Assembly (NCBI GenBank): GCA_030602675.1
Contig: JAUVZH010000119.1
Coordinates: forward strand, 1-7,553
DNA from: Candidatus Heimdallarchaeota archaeon
GTDB lineage: Archaea; Asgardarchaeota; Heimdallarchaeia; JABLTI01
Direction of reading: 5' to 3'
DNA length: 7,553 nt
Position 1 is the stretch's first letter, and every line of letters begins with the position of its first letter. Shown here one piece after another: positions 1-5,619 of this stretch. The position numbers were made by a program, and so were the translations under genes. The notes under the pieces were generated by a model. It did not search any database and had not been told where the DNA came from. It worked only from the letters and a program-made list of their open reading frames with translations.

Positions 1-18
1 GTACATGAGCGTGTTTCT

Positions 19-717
19 ATGACTGAAAGAAAAATAGGTATGATTCCGGGTACTGGTAAACAAAGCCAAGGTATAGCACTTAGATTAGCTCAAGCTGGTT
101 ACAAAGTAATGATTGGTTCAAGATCAACAGAGAAAGCAACTAAAATTGCCGAAGAGTTAAATGCAAAGTTATCAACTGATCAATTTGTTGGGGATAATAA
201 TAGCGAAGTTGTCAAACAATGTGATATTGTTTTTTTAGTTGTACCACCAGAGTACCTCATAAACACACTAGATGGGTTAGTAAATGATTTGAAACCTAGC
301 ACCATTTTGGTGGATGTAATTGTTCCTTTGTCTTTTAAAACAGGTTTAGCATATTGTGATGATGGAATTTGTACTGGTGAAGCAACCTATCCTTCTGTTA
401 GTGAATGCATTCAATCTAAAGTTCCAGAAAGTGTTTCTGTTGTGGGAGCTTTCAAAACAGTTTCAGCTGCGAAACTAAATAGATTAGAACATCCATTAGA
501 CGTCGACGTTTTCCTAACATCAAATGATGAAAATGCTAAAAATGAGCTTAAAAACATTCTAAGCAAAATTGATGGACTAAGAGTTCTAAATGCAGGACCA
601 CTAGAATTTTCACGAACAACAGAACAGATGACAGCATTAGTTATTAATCTGAATAAACTCAACAAATTGAAACATGCATCATTTCGAGTAATTTCAGTTG
701 ATAAATCTAAAAAATAA
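19..717 (+). CDS. npdG: NADPH:coenzyme F420 oxidoreductase (Fno/NpdG family)
   Basis: The 232-residue product fits the family of cytosolic F420-dependent NADP reductases, which move hydride between F420H2 and NADP+. An N-terminal Rossmann fold starts at residue 5 with the nucleotide loop GTGKQSQG (11-18), followed by the IGSRSTEKA segment (about 32-40), where Ser-Arg is the usual NADP phosphate-binding pair. The C-terminal part carries family hallmarks: GAFKTVSAAKL, DVDVF, KIDGLRVLNAGPL and a final ALVINLNKLN helix. The family is usually about 210-220 residues, so the basic tail is a short extension. The loop is unusual: the third glycine of the common GTGxxGxG pattern is Ser16. The ATG at 19 is chosen because the Rossmann strand begins at once, although the frame is open to the window edge. 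ATGA at 19-22 could be an overlap with an upstream gene. Family assignment is strong; F420 as the actual cofactor is inferred. Confidence 0.85.
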   Translation: MTERKIGMIPGTGKQSQGIALRLAQAGYKVMIGSRSTEKATKIAEELNAKLSTDQFVGDNNSEVVKQCDIVFLVVPPEYLINTLDGLVNDLKPSTILVDVIVPLSFKTGLAYCDDGICTGEATYPSVSECIQSKVPESVSVVGAFKTVSAAKLNRLEHPLDVDVFLTSNDENAKNELKNILSKIDGLRVLNAGPLEFSRTTEQMTALVINLNKLNKLKHASFRVISVDKSKK

Positions 718-734
718 CAGGTTTGATGTTGTAA

Positions 735-1295
735 TTAATCAAATGCAACACTCATCCAATCATTTTTTTCAATTTCCTTTTCGCATTTTGGGCAAAAACC
801 TTTGACATTAAGCCAATTAATTATATGCTCTTTATGAGAGTATTCTGAGCAACAATTTAGTTTTACTACTTCCTGCTCAATTCCAAGATCGGATAAGCAA
901 ACAATACAAACAGGTTTAGTTGAACCACAAGAAGAACAATGAGTTTCATTTACTGGAAACAATTCGCCACAACTAGAGCAAGTAAAATTTGTTTGTTTAC
1001 TAGTTCGGGACTTAACCTTCTTTTCAGATTTAATTGTAGATGTAATTTCCTTCTTTTTAACAGATCGAGTTGATGTAATTGGTCTGTTTTGTCTGTGACG
1101 AATTAAAAAGATAGTACCAAGAGTAAGTAGAATAGCAATTACGAGTAAGATGAAATCTAAAAGAAAACCATTACCTAGATAGATCCAAGAAGCAATATCG
1201 CCGATCCAAGCAAAGGATGTAATAATAATACTAGCTACAATCAAACCAATAAGATTTCTATCTGTTTTAGTTATTTGTGAAATAACAACCACCAT
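735..1295 (-). CDS. Two-helix membrane protein with zinc ribbon and RING-H2-like finger
   Basis: I recognise no named gene. The 186-residue product has two hydrophobic helices (about 15-32 and 44-65). A basic Lys/Arg/Ser/Thr-rich linker follows (66-103), beginning RHRQNR, which by the positive-inside rule puts the C-terminal half in the cytoplasm. Then comes a CxxC...CxxC zinc ribbon (Cys106, 109, 120, 123). After it lies a RING-like finger: Cys130xxCys133, Cys148-Cys149, His154xxHis157, then INWL (159-162), then Cys168-Pro-Lys-Cys171. The HxxHIINWL...CPxC spacing resembles RING-H2 ubiquitin ligases, with His157 where they usually have Cys. RING-like domains of this kind are rare in bacteria and known in Asgard archaea. 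A role as an E3-like or membrane adaptor protein is speculation. The gene stands alone, converging on npdG with a 17-base gap, and shares a divergent promoter region with gdhA. Confidence 0.82.
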   Translation of the reverse strand: MVVVISQITKTDRNLIGLIVASIIITSFAWIGDIASWIYLGNGFLLDFILLVIAILLTLGTIFLIRHRQNRPITSTRSVKKKEITSTIKSEKKVKSRTSKQTNFTCSSCGELFPVNETHCSSCGSTKPVCIVCLSDLGIEQEVVKLNCCSEYSHKEHIINWLNVKGFCPKCEKEIEKNDWMSVAFD

Positions 1296-1313
1296 TTAAC
1301 ATTAAAGAGGTAA

Positions 1314-1321
1314 ATATTATA
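1314..1321 (-). promoter_or_regulatory. TATA-like box for the minus-strand RING-like gene
   Basis: The minus strand reads TATAATAT here, centred about 22 bases upstream of the ATG at 1295. An archaeal TATA box lies about 26 bases before the transcript start, so transcription would begin at or next to the ATG, giving a leaderless mRNA. This agrees with the absence of a Shine-Dalgarno site before the gene. No sigma70-type -35 element is seen at the usual distance. The assignment is by position and sequence only. Confidence 0.4.
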
Positions 1322-1351
1322 CAAACTGAATACATTTCAATTAAAAAAGTT

Positions 1352-1368
1352 GTTTAAATAATTTAAAC
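1352..1368. repeat. Perfect 17-base palindrome in the divergent intergenic region
   Basis: GTTTAAAT and ATTTAAAC flank a single central A, giving 8-base arms without mismatch. It lies 57 bases upstream of the minus-strand gene's ATG and about 225 bases upstream of gdhA. The shape fits a dimeric regulator's operator acting on the minus-strand gene. The arms are nearly all A/T, so a chance palindrome in AT-rich DNA cannot be excluded. Confidence 0.45.
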
Positions 1369-1459
1369 CTATCACAATTATCGAAAGCAAGTAAAAAAAA
1401 TATAAAGAAGAAAAAAGTTCTGTGTAAAAAAGGATGTTAAACAGCTATTTACAGAAATT

Positions 1460-1478
1460 GGAAAAAGTTCTTAAATAT
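1460..1478 (+). promoter_or_regulatory. Candidate gdhA promoter (purine-rich BRE plus TATA-like box)
   Basis: A purine run (GGAAAAAG) is followed by TTAAATAT at 1471-1478, close to the archaeal BRE/TATA arrangement. Transcription would start near 1500, exactly where the three inverted repeats before gdhA begin, giving a 5' leader of about 93 bases. A second possible TATA-like box, TTTATAG at 1543-1549, would give a much shorter leader of about 20 bases. The sequence alone does not decide between them. Confidence 0.38.
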
Positions 1479-1500
1479 GCCTAAAACTTTTAGCATTCAT

Positions 1501-1584
1501 AACTTCATGTGAAGTTTAAGATAAATCTCCACTTATTGGTGATTTATAGTCAATAACTATCCCGCGAAGAAACGTTATTGAGGT
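1501..1584 (+). promoter_or_regulatory. Possible structured 5' leader or tandem operators before gdhA, ending at its SD
   Basis: Three inverted repeats sit end to end. The first is AACTTC-ATGT-GAAGTT (1501-1516). The second has arms 1521-1531 and 1537-1547, 10 of 11 pairs with one T-T mismatch and loop CTTAT. The third is TCAATAAC (1550-1557) with GTTATTGA (1574-1581) around a 16-base loop containing CCCGCG. They are separated by only 4 and 2 bases. The right arm of the third repeat overlaps the first two bases of the Shine-Dalgarno GAGGT (1580-1584), which lies 9 bases before the gdhA ATG. As RNA this would be a three-hairpin leader able to limit ribosome access; as DNA the dyads could be regulator sites around the 1543-1549 box. 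It matches no riboswitch class that I recognise. Confidence 0.42.
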
Positions 1585-1593
1585 AAATTCAAA

Positions 1594-2964
1594 ATGGGAA
1601 AGATTACAGATCCAATATACAAACAAGTATTGGAAAGAAATAAACATGAACCAGAATTTCACCAAGCAGTAAAAGAAGTTCTGGATTCAATTGAACCAGC
1701 TCTGGAAAAGCATCCAGAATTCGTAGACGCTGGTATTGTTGAAAGAATAGTAGAACCTGAAAGAGTGATTCACTTCAGAATTCCATGGGTAAACGATAAG
1801 GGCAAAGTACAAGTTAACAGAGGTTTCAGAATTCAATTCAATGGCGCCATAGGTCCTTACAAAGGTGGTATGAGATTCCATCCTTCCGTTTATGATGGTA
1901 TCCTTAAATTCTTAGCTTTTGAACAATTATTCAAAAACGCTTTAACAGGTTTGCCTATGGGCGGTGGTAAAGGTGGTTCTGACTTCGATCCAAAAGGAAA
2001 ATCCGATGGCGAAGTCATGAGATTCTGTCAATCACTTATGACTGAGCTCTACAAGTACATTGATGCTGATTTTGATGTTCCAGCAGGAGATATTGGTGTT
2101 GGTGGTCGTGAAATTGGCTATATGTTTGGCCAATATCGTAAGATCAAAAACGTTTTCCATGGTGTCTTAACCGGTAAAGCCCCTGAATATGGTGGTTCCC
2201 TTGGTAGACCAGAAGCAACTGGTTATGGTGCTGTTTGGTTTGCTGAAGAAATGATCAAAGCTCGAGGCGATAAAGCTGGTATTAAAGACAAAGTCTGTTT
2301 AGTTTCCGGTTCTGGAAACGTTGCTCAATTCACAGTTGAACTTGTCAACAAATTAGGTGGTAAATGTATTACCATCTCAGATTCAACTGGTTTCATTATT
2401 GACAAAGCAGGTATTGATAAAAAGAAATTGGCATACGTCATGAACTTGAAGAACGTCAAACGTGGTAGAATTAGCGAATACGCTAAGAAATACGATGGTG
2501 TTGAATACTACACCTACAATGAACACAAAGATCTCAAGAGTCCATGGTACGTACCTGGTGCTACCGTTGCCTTCCCAAGCGCAACCCAAAACGAAGTTGA
2601 CTTAGAAGAAACTAAAGCACTTGTTAAGAATGGTATTATCGCTGTTAGCGAAGGTGCAAACATGCCAACAGTTTCAGAAGGTGTTGATTACTTCATCGAG
2701 AAGAAAATCTCCTTCGGTCCAGGCAAAGCAGCCAACGCTGGTGGTGTAGCAACTTCTGGTCTTGAAATGTCTCAAAACAGTTTGAGACTTGCTTGGTCAA
2801 AAGATGAAGTTTTAGGTAGACTTCACAAGATTATGATCAACATTCATGACACTGCTTACAAGACTGCTGAAGAATTTGGTCAACCAGGAAACTATGTTAT
2901 TGGTGCTAATATCGCTGGTTTCTTGAAAGTTGCCAAAGCAATGCTTGCACAAGGCGTTATATAA
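1594..2964 (+). CDS. gdhA: NADP-specific glutamate dehydrogenase (bacterial GdhA type)
   Basis: This cytosolic hexameric enzyme reversibly aminates 2-oxoglutarate with ammonium and NADPH to glutamate. The 456-residue length matches the E. coli GdhA class (about 447) rather than the roughly 420-residue GDH usual in archaea. Class hallmarks are IGPYKGGMRFHPSV (Lys90), FKNALTGLPMGGGKGG (Lys114, catalytic Lys126), PAGDIGVGGRE (Asp166, proton transfer), RPEATGYG (205-212), the Rossmann loop GSGNVA (238-243) with SDS after the next strand (262-264), PGKAANAGGVATSGLEM, and a terminal AMLAQGVI like that of the bacterial enzymes. The ATG at 1594 has GAGGT 9 bases upstream. The gene appears monocistronic, with its own leader and terminator. 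The close match to bacterial GdhA suggests ancient transfer if the host is an archaeon. NADP preference is inferred from the subfamily. Confidence 0.97.
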   Translation: MGKITDPIYKQVLERNKHEPEFHQAVKEVLDSIEPALEKHPEFVDAGIVERIVEPERVIHFRIPWVNDKGKVQVNRGFRIQFNGAIGPYKGGMRFHPSVYDGILKFLAFEQLFKNALTGLPMGGGKGGSDFDPKGKSDGEVMRFCQSLMTELYKYIDADFDVPAGDIGVGGREIGYMFGQYRKIKNVFHGVLTGKAPEYGGSLGRPEATGYGAVWFAEEMIKARGDKAGIKDKVCLVSGSGNVAQFTVELVNKLGGKCITISDSTGFIIDKAGIDKKKLAYVMNLKNVKRGRISEYAKKYDGVEYYTYNEHKDLKSPWYVPGATVAFPSATQNEVDLEETKALVKNGIIAVSEGANMPTVSEGVDYFIEKKISFGPGKAANAGGVATSGLEMSQNSLRLAWSKDEVLGRLHKIMINIHDTAYKTAEEFGQPGNYVIGANIAGFLKVAKAMLAQGVI

Positions 2965-2975
2965 AATCACATTAC

Positions 2976-3017
2976 AGGGCAATTTCTTGCCCTTTATACC
3001 TCTTTTTTTCTATTTTT
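2976..3017 (+). terminator. gdhA terminator: hairpin plus T-tract
   Basis: AGGGCAA (2976-2982) and TTGCCCT (2987-2993) form a perfect 7-base stem with a TTTC loop, 11 bases after the gdhA stop codon. T-rich DNA follows, with seven consecutive T at 3003-3009 and five more at 3013-3017. The T-tract alone would suffice for archaeal termination; the GC-rich stem, unusual in this AT-rich gap, also fits a bacterial intrinsic terminator. Confidence 0.72.
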
Positions 3018-3048
3018 AACTATCTTTTGAAATTATTGTGAAAATACG

Positions 3049-3069
3049 TTAAAATCATAACATTTTTAT
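3049..3069 (+). promoter_or_regulatory. Candidate sudBA promoter region
   Basis: Two AT-rich boxes, TTAAAATC (3049-3056) and TTTTTATT (3062-3069), are the best TATA-like candidates in the 160-base gap between gdhA and sudB. They would place transcript starts near 3079 and 3092 and leave a leader of about 33-46 bases that includes the Shine-Dalgarno site. The wider region is so AT-rich that neither is certain. Confidence 0.28.
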
Positions 3070-3111
3070 TGAATCTAAAAAATTATTGTCGCAATTTCAA
3101 ATAGTTCATTC

Positions 3112-3118
3112 GAGGAAG
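3112..3118 (+). promoter_or_regulatory. Ribosome binding site fixing the sudB start
   Basis: GAGGAAG lies with its GAGG core 9 bases before ATG 3125. An alternative in-frame TTG at 3086 would add 13 residues not expected in the family and has no such site before it, so the ATG is preferred. Confidence 0.7.
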
Positions 3119-3124
3119 TACTTA

Positions 3125-3985
3125 ATGTTTGAGATCGTAAAGAAAGAATGGCTTCATGAAGTCATATTCCTAATAGAAATTAAAGCTCCTCAAATAGCTA
3201 AGAAAATTAGAGCAGGTAATTTTCTTGTTCTCAGAATGAGAGAAGGAGCTGAAAGACTTCCTATTACAGTAGCTGAATTTGATAGGAAAAAAGGAACACT
3301 CACTTGTATTATCCAAGTTATTGGTCAATCTACAAAACTTCTTTCAACTCTTGAAAAGGGTGATTTCATTCAAGATGTTGTAGGACCCCTAGGTAAACCA
3401 ACTGAAGTAGAGAAGTATGGTATTGTAGGTATAGTTTCAGGTGGTTTGGGTATCCCATTAGCAAATCTAGTTGCTAAAGAAATGAAGGAAGCTGGCAATA
3501 CCGTCATTGGTATGGTAGGAGCCAGAACTGAAGACCTACTAGTTTGGGAAGATGAGATGTCTCAATATTGTGAAGAAATGCGATACTGTACAGATGATGG
3601 ATCTAAAGGGTTGAAGGGTTTCACAACTCACTTGTTAGAAAATGCCATTGAAGAACTTAAGAAAGAAGGAAAGAAATTTGATGTAATTTTCACAGTTGGT
3701 CCAACAATAATGATGAAATTTGTAACTCAAATAACTAAGAAACACAATATCCCAACAATAGCAAGTTTAAACCCTATAATGGTTGACGGGACAGGCATGT
3801 GTGGAGCTTGTCGAGTTACAATTGATGGTAAAATTCAATTTGCTTGTGTCGATGGACCAGAATTTGATGCTCACAAAGTTGATTTTGACGAGCTCTTGAA
3901 TAGATTAGATCAATACAAGAAATACGAAAAAACTGCTTTGGATAAATACAACAAAGAACATGGTTGTGGAGGAAAACACAAATGA
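3125..3985 (+). CDS. sudB: Ferredoxin:NAD(P) oxidoreductase small subunit (SudB/NfnA)
   Basis: This 286-residue protein is the flavin and [2Fe-2S] subunit of the cytosolic sulfide dehydrogenase/Nfn complex, which exchanges electrons among ferredoxin, NAD(H) and NADP(H). An N-terminal ferredoxin-reductase-type FAD barrel carries RLPIT (44-48) and GPLGKPTE. A nucleotide-binding domain follows with GIVSGGLGIP (about 102-111), GMVGART and TVGPTIMM. Near the C-terminus, MVDGTGMCGAC and FACVDGPEFD supply Asp221, Cys226, Cys229 and Cys241. This is the Asp-plus-three-Cys [2Fe-2S] set described for Pyrococcus SudB, and it separates the protein from the related PyrK subunits. The last codons (HGCGGKHK) contain the GGAGG of the next gene, and the stop overlaps its start as ATGA, indicating translational coupling to sudA. 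Whether the complex bifurcates electrons in vivo is not shown by sequence. Confidence 0.92.
   Translation: MFEIVKKEWLHEVIFLIEIKAPQIAKKIRAGNFLVLRMREGAERLPITVAEFDRKKGTLTCIIQVIGQSTKLLSTLEKGDFIQDVVGPLGKPTEVEKYGIVGIVSGGLGIPLANLVAKEMKEAGNTVIGMVGARTEDLLVWEDEMSQYCEEMRYCTDDGSKGLKGFTTHLLENAIEELKKEGKKFDVIFTVGPTIMMKFVTQITKKHNIPTIASLNPIMVDGTGMCGACRVTIDGKIQFACVDGPEFDAHKVDFDELLNRLDQYKKYEKTALDKYNKEHGCGGKHK
3968..3972 (+). promoter_or_regulatory. Ribosome binding site for sudA inside the sudB coding sequence
   Basis: GGAGG lies 9 bases before ATG 3982, which overlaps the sudB stop as ATGA. A TTG at 3964 in the same frame lies before this site and is therefore rejected as the start. The site is formed by the codons for two glycines near the SudB C-terminus. 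Confidence 0.82.
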
Positions 3986-5418
3986 CCGAAGAACCAAAAA
4001 AGAGAGTTCACAAAAGAAGTGAAAAAACCCCCAAGAAAACCTCTATGAAGGAACAAAAACCAATGGATCGAATTAAGAATTATTTAGAAGTTCCTTTTGG
4101 TTACACTGAAGCTGAAGCTGTTTTAGAAGCTGAACGATGTCTTCATTGTAGAAGAGCTTTCTGTCAAGAAGGTTGTCCTGTTGATATTAATATCCCAGGT
4201 TTCATTGATGCTATCCTCCAAAAGGATTTCAAAAATGGCATTAAGATTATCAAAGAAACTAATGTTTTACCTGCAATTTGTGGCAGAGTTTGTCCACAAG
4301 AATCTCAATGTGAAGCAGCTTGTCTTTTAGGTAAGAAAGAAGGTTGGGAACCTGTAGCAATTGGTCGTTTAGAACGATTCTTAGCTGATTGGGAGCGTGA
4401 ACGTGGTAGAACAACTCCTGAAGTAGCAAAATCAACTGGTAAGAAAATTGCCATCGTTGGTTCTGGTCCTGCGGGATTAGTTGCTGCTGCAGATTTAGCT
4501 AGACTTGGTCACAAAGTAACCTTGTTTGAAGCTTTTCACAAAGGTGGAGGAGTTTTAATTTATGGTATTCCTGAATTTCGTTTACCAAAAGCAATTCTTG
4601 CTGAAGAAATTGAAACTCTTGAACAGATGGGCGTTGAGATTAAATACAATACTGTAATTGGTCTTACTTATAGTCTCGATGATTTATTTGAAATGGGTTA
4701 TGATTCTATCTTTCTTGGTACTGGCGCTGGATTGCCTAGATATTTAGGAATTCCCGGTGAGAGTTTAAATGGTGTCTATTTTGCAAACGAGTTTTTGACT
4801 CGAGCGAATTTAATGGAAGCCTACAAGTTCCCAGATGGTTCTGATACCCCTGTAAATATTGGTAAGAAAGTAGTAACCATTGGTGCAGGAAATGTTGCTA
4901 TGGATTGTGCAAGAACTGCTCTAAGACTTGGTGCAGAGAAATCTTACATTGTTTATAGAAGATCCATTGCAGAAGCACCTGCCAGAGGGGAAGAAATTCA
5001 CCACGCTCAAGATGAAGGTGTTGATTTCAATTGTCTATCTAGCCCATTAGGAATTATGGGTGATGAGAAGAACAATGTCATTGGACTTGAGTGTCAAGAA
5101 TGTGAATTAGGTGAACCTGATGAATCAGGCAGATGTAGACCTTTGCCCATTGATGGAGCTTGTTTTGATATTGAATGTGATACTCTCATAATTGCTATCG
5201 GTCAAAGACCTAACCCATTGATTGCTAGAAACACACCTGAATTGGAAACTCATAAATGGGGTGGTGTCATTGTCAATGAAGAAACTGGTGAAACTTCCAT
5301 TCCAGGAGTCTATGCAGGTGGAGATATTGTCACTGGTGCAGCGACAGTCATTCTAGCTATGGGAGCTGGAAGAACAGCTGCAATAGCAATGCATGAGTAT
5401 GTCATGAATAAAAAATAA
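3982..5418 (+). CDS. sudA: Ferredoxin:NAD(P) oxidoreductase large subunit (SudA/NfnB, GltD-like)
   Basis: The 478-residue partner of SudB belongs to the glutamate synthase small-chain-like flavoproteins. It opens with a lysine/arginine-rich stretch (about 1-30), then the double [4Fe-4S] motif: Cys53, 56, 61, 65 and Cys100, 104, 110, 114 in CGRVCPQESQCEAAC, whose Glu107 may take part as in Nfn. The FAD Rossmann loop is GSGPAG (160-165) with Glu183. SudA-like signatures follow: GVLIYGIPEFRLPK (190-203) and ANEFLTRANLMEAYKFP (268-284). A second dinucleotide loop, GAGNVA (301-306), and YRRS (325-328) suit NAD(P)H. LGEPDESGR and the C-terminal GVYAGGDIVTGAATVILAMG close the FAD fold. Homologues are often labelled NADPH-dependent glutamate synthase (gltA), but the coupled sudB and the absence of a large GltB subunit here favour Sud/Nfn. 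Confidence 0.93.
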   Translation: MTEEPKKRVHKRSEKTPKKTSMKEQKPMDRIKNYLEVPFGYTEAEAVLEAERCLHCRRAFCQEGCPVDINIPGFIDAILQKDFKNGIKIIKETNVLPAICGRVCPQESQCEAACLLGKKEGWEPVAIGRLERFLADWERERGRTTPEVAKSTGKKIAIVGSGPAGLVAAADLARLGHKVTLFEAFHKGGGVLIYGIPEFRLPKAILAEEIETLEQMGVEIKYNTVIGLTYSLDDLFEMGYDSIFLGTGAGLPRYLGIPGESLNGVYFANEFLTRANLMEAYKFPDGSDTPVNIGKKVVTIGAGNVAMDCARTALRLGAEKSYIVYRRSIAEAPARGEEIHHAQDEGVDFNCLSSPLGIMGDEKNNVIGLECQECELGEPDESGRCRPLPIDGACFDIECDTLIIAIGQRPNPLIARNTPELETHKWGGVIVNEETGETSIPGVYAGGDIVTGAATVILAMGAGRTAAIAMHEYVMNKK

Positions 5419-5421
5419 GTA

Positions 5422-5467
5422 GATAATTGATAATGAAAATTATCAAATTATCTTTAATTTTTTTCTT
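5422..5467 (+). terminator. sudBA terminator: long AT hairpin with GAAA loop plus T-tract
   Basis: GATAATTGATAAT (5422-5434) pairs with 5439-5452 over 13 bases with a single bulged base, around a GAAA tetraloop. A T-rich run follows immediately (5453-5467, seven T in a row). It begins 3 bases after the sudA stop, so it closes the operon and separates it from bshC. Confidence 0.75.
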
Positions 5468-5493
5468 TAAAATCTAAAACAATCTTAATAAAA

Positions 5494-5556
5494 AGAACAA
5501 TCAATATGTTTGTATAAAATAAACTAAACATTTAATTTCATAAAATAGATTGTTCT
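5494..5556 (+). promoter_or_regulatory. bshC promoter: TATA-like box bracketed by a 9-base inverted repeat
   Basis: AGAACAATC (5494-5502) and GATTGTTCT (5548-5556) are exact inverted repeats 45 bases apart. Between them lies TATAAAAT (5513-5520), itself inside a smaller dyad of ATGTTT (5506-5511) and AAACAT (5526-5531). A third partial site, ACAATC, occurs at 5479-5484. A transcript from this box would start near 5543 with a leader of about 75 bases. The layout suggests a regulator binding on both sides of the promoter, but the TATA-like call rests on sequence alone, and a weaker box (TTTAGTTA, 5593-5600) could instead serve a leaderless start at 5620. Confidence 0.4.
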
Positions 5557-5619
5557 GTATTAAATTGATTAATTTGTGTTGAATAACTTACCTTTAGTTA
5601 GATATTTGATGTGAAATTT

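Noticed and set aside
411..665. 84-codon open frame on the minus strand inside npdG
   Set aside because: It lies wholly opposite a well-supported gene, has no recognisable domain and looks like a shadow frame.
722..743. TTTGAT/ATCAAA hairpin between the convergent genes as a shared terminator
   Set aside because: Only a 6-base AT stem with a 10-base loop, partly inside the minus-strand coding sequence and without a clear T-tract on either side.
1477..1512. 11-codon ATG open frame upstream of gdhA as a leader peptide
   Set aside because: No Shine-Dalgarno, no meaningful run of amino acids, and it would start before the favoured transcript start near 1500.
1687..1881. Minus-strand open frame inside gdhA
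   Set aside because: Shadow of the highly conserved glutamate dehydrogenase; no recognisable domain. The same holds for the minus-strand frame at 2383-2589.
3027..3055. Sigma70-like promoter TTGAAA-17-TAAAAT upstream of sudB
   Set aside because: A good match on paper, but such pairs are frequent in AT-rich DNA, no comparable pair was noticed at the other promoters examined, and the window looks archaeal. It would gain weight if the host proved bacterial.
3086..3124. Earlier TTG start for sudB
   Set aside because: No Shine-Dalgarno before the TTG; ATG 3125 has GAGGAAG at good spacing and gives the usual family N-terminus.
3964..3981. Earlier TTG start for sudA
   Set aside because: It lies before the GGAGG site that serves ATG 3982; the ATGA overlap with sudB is the better start.
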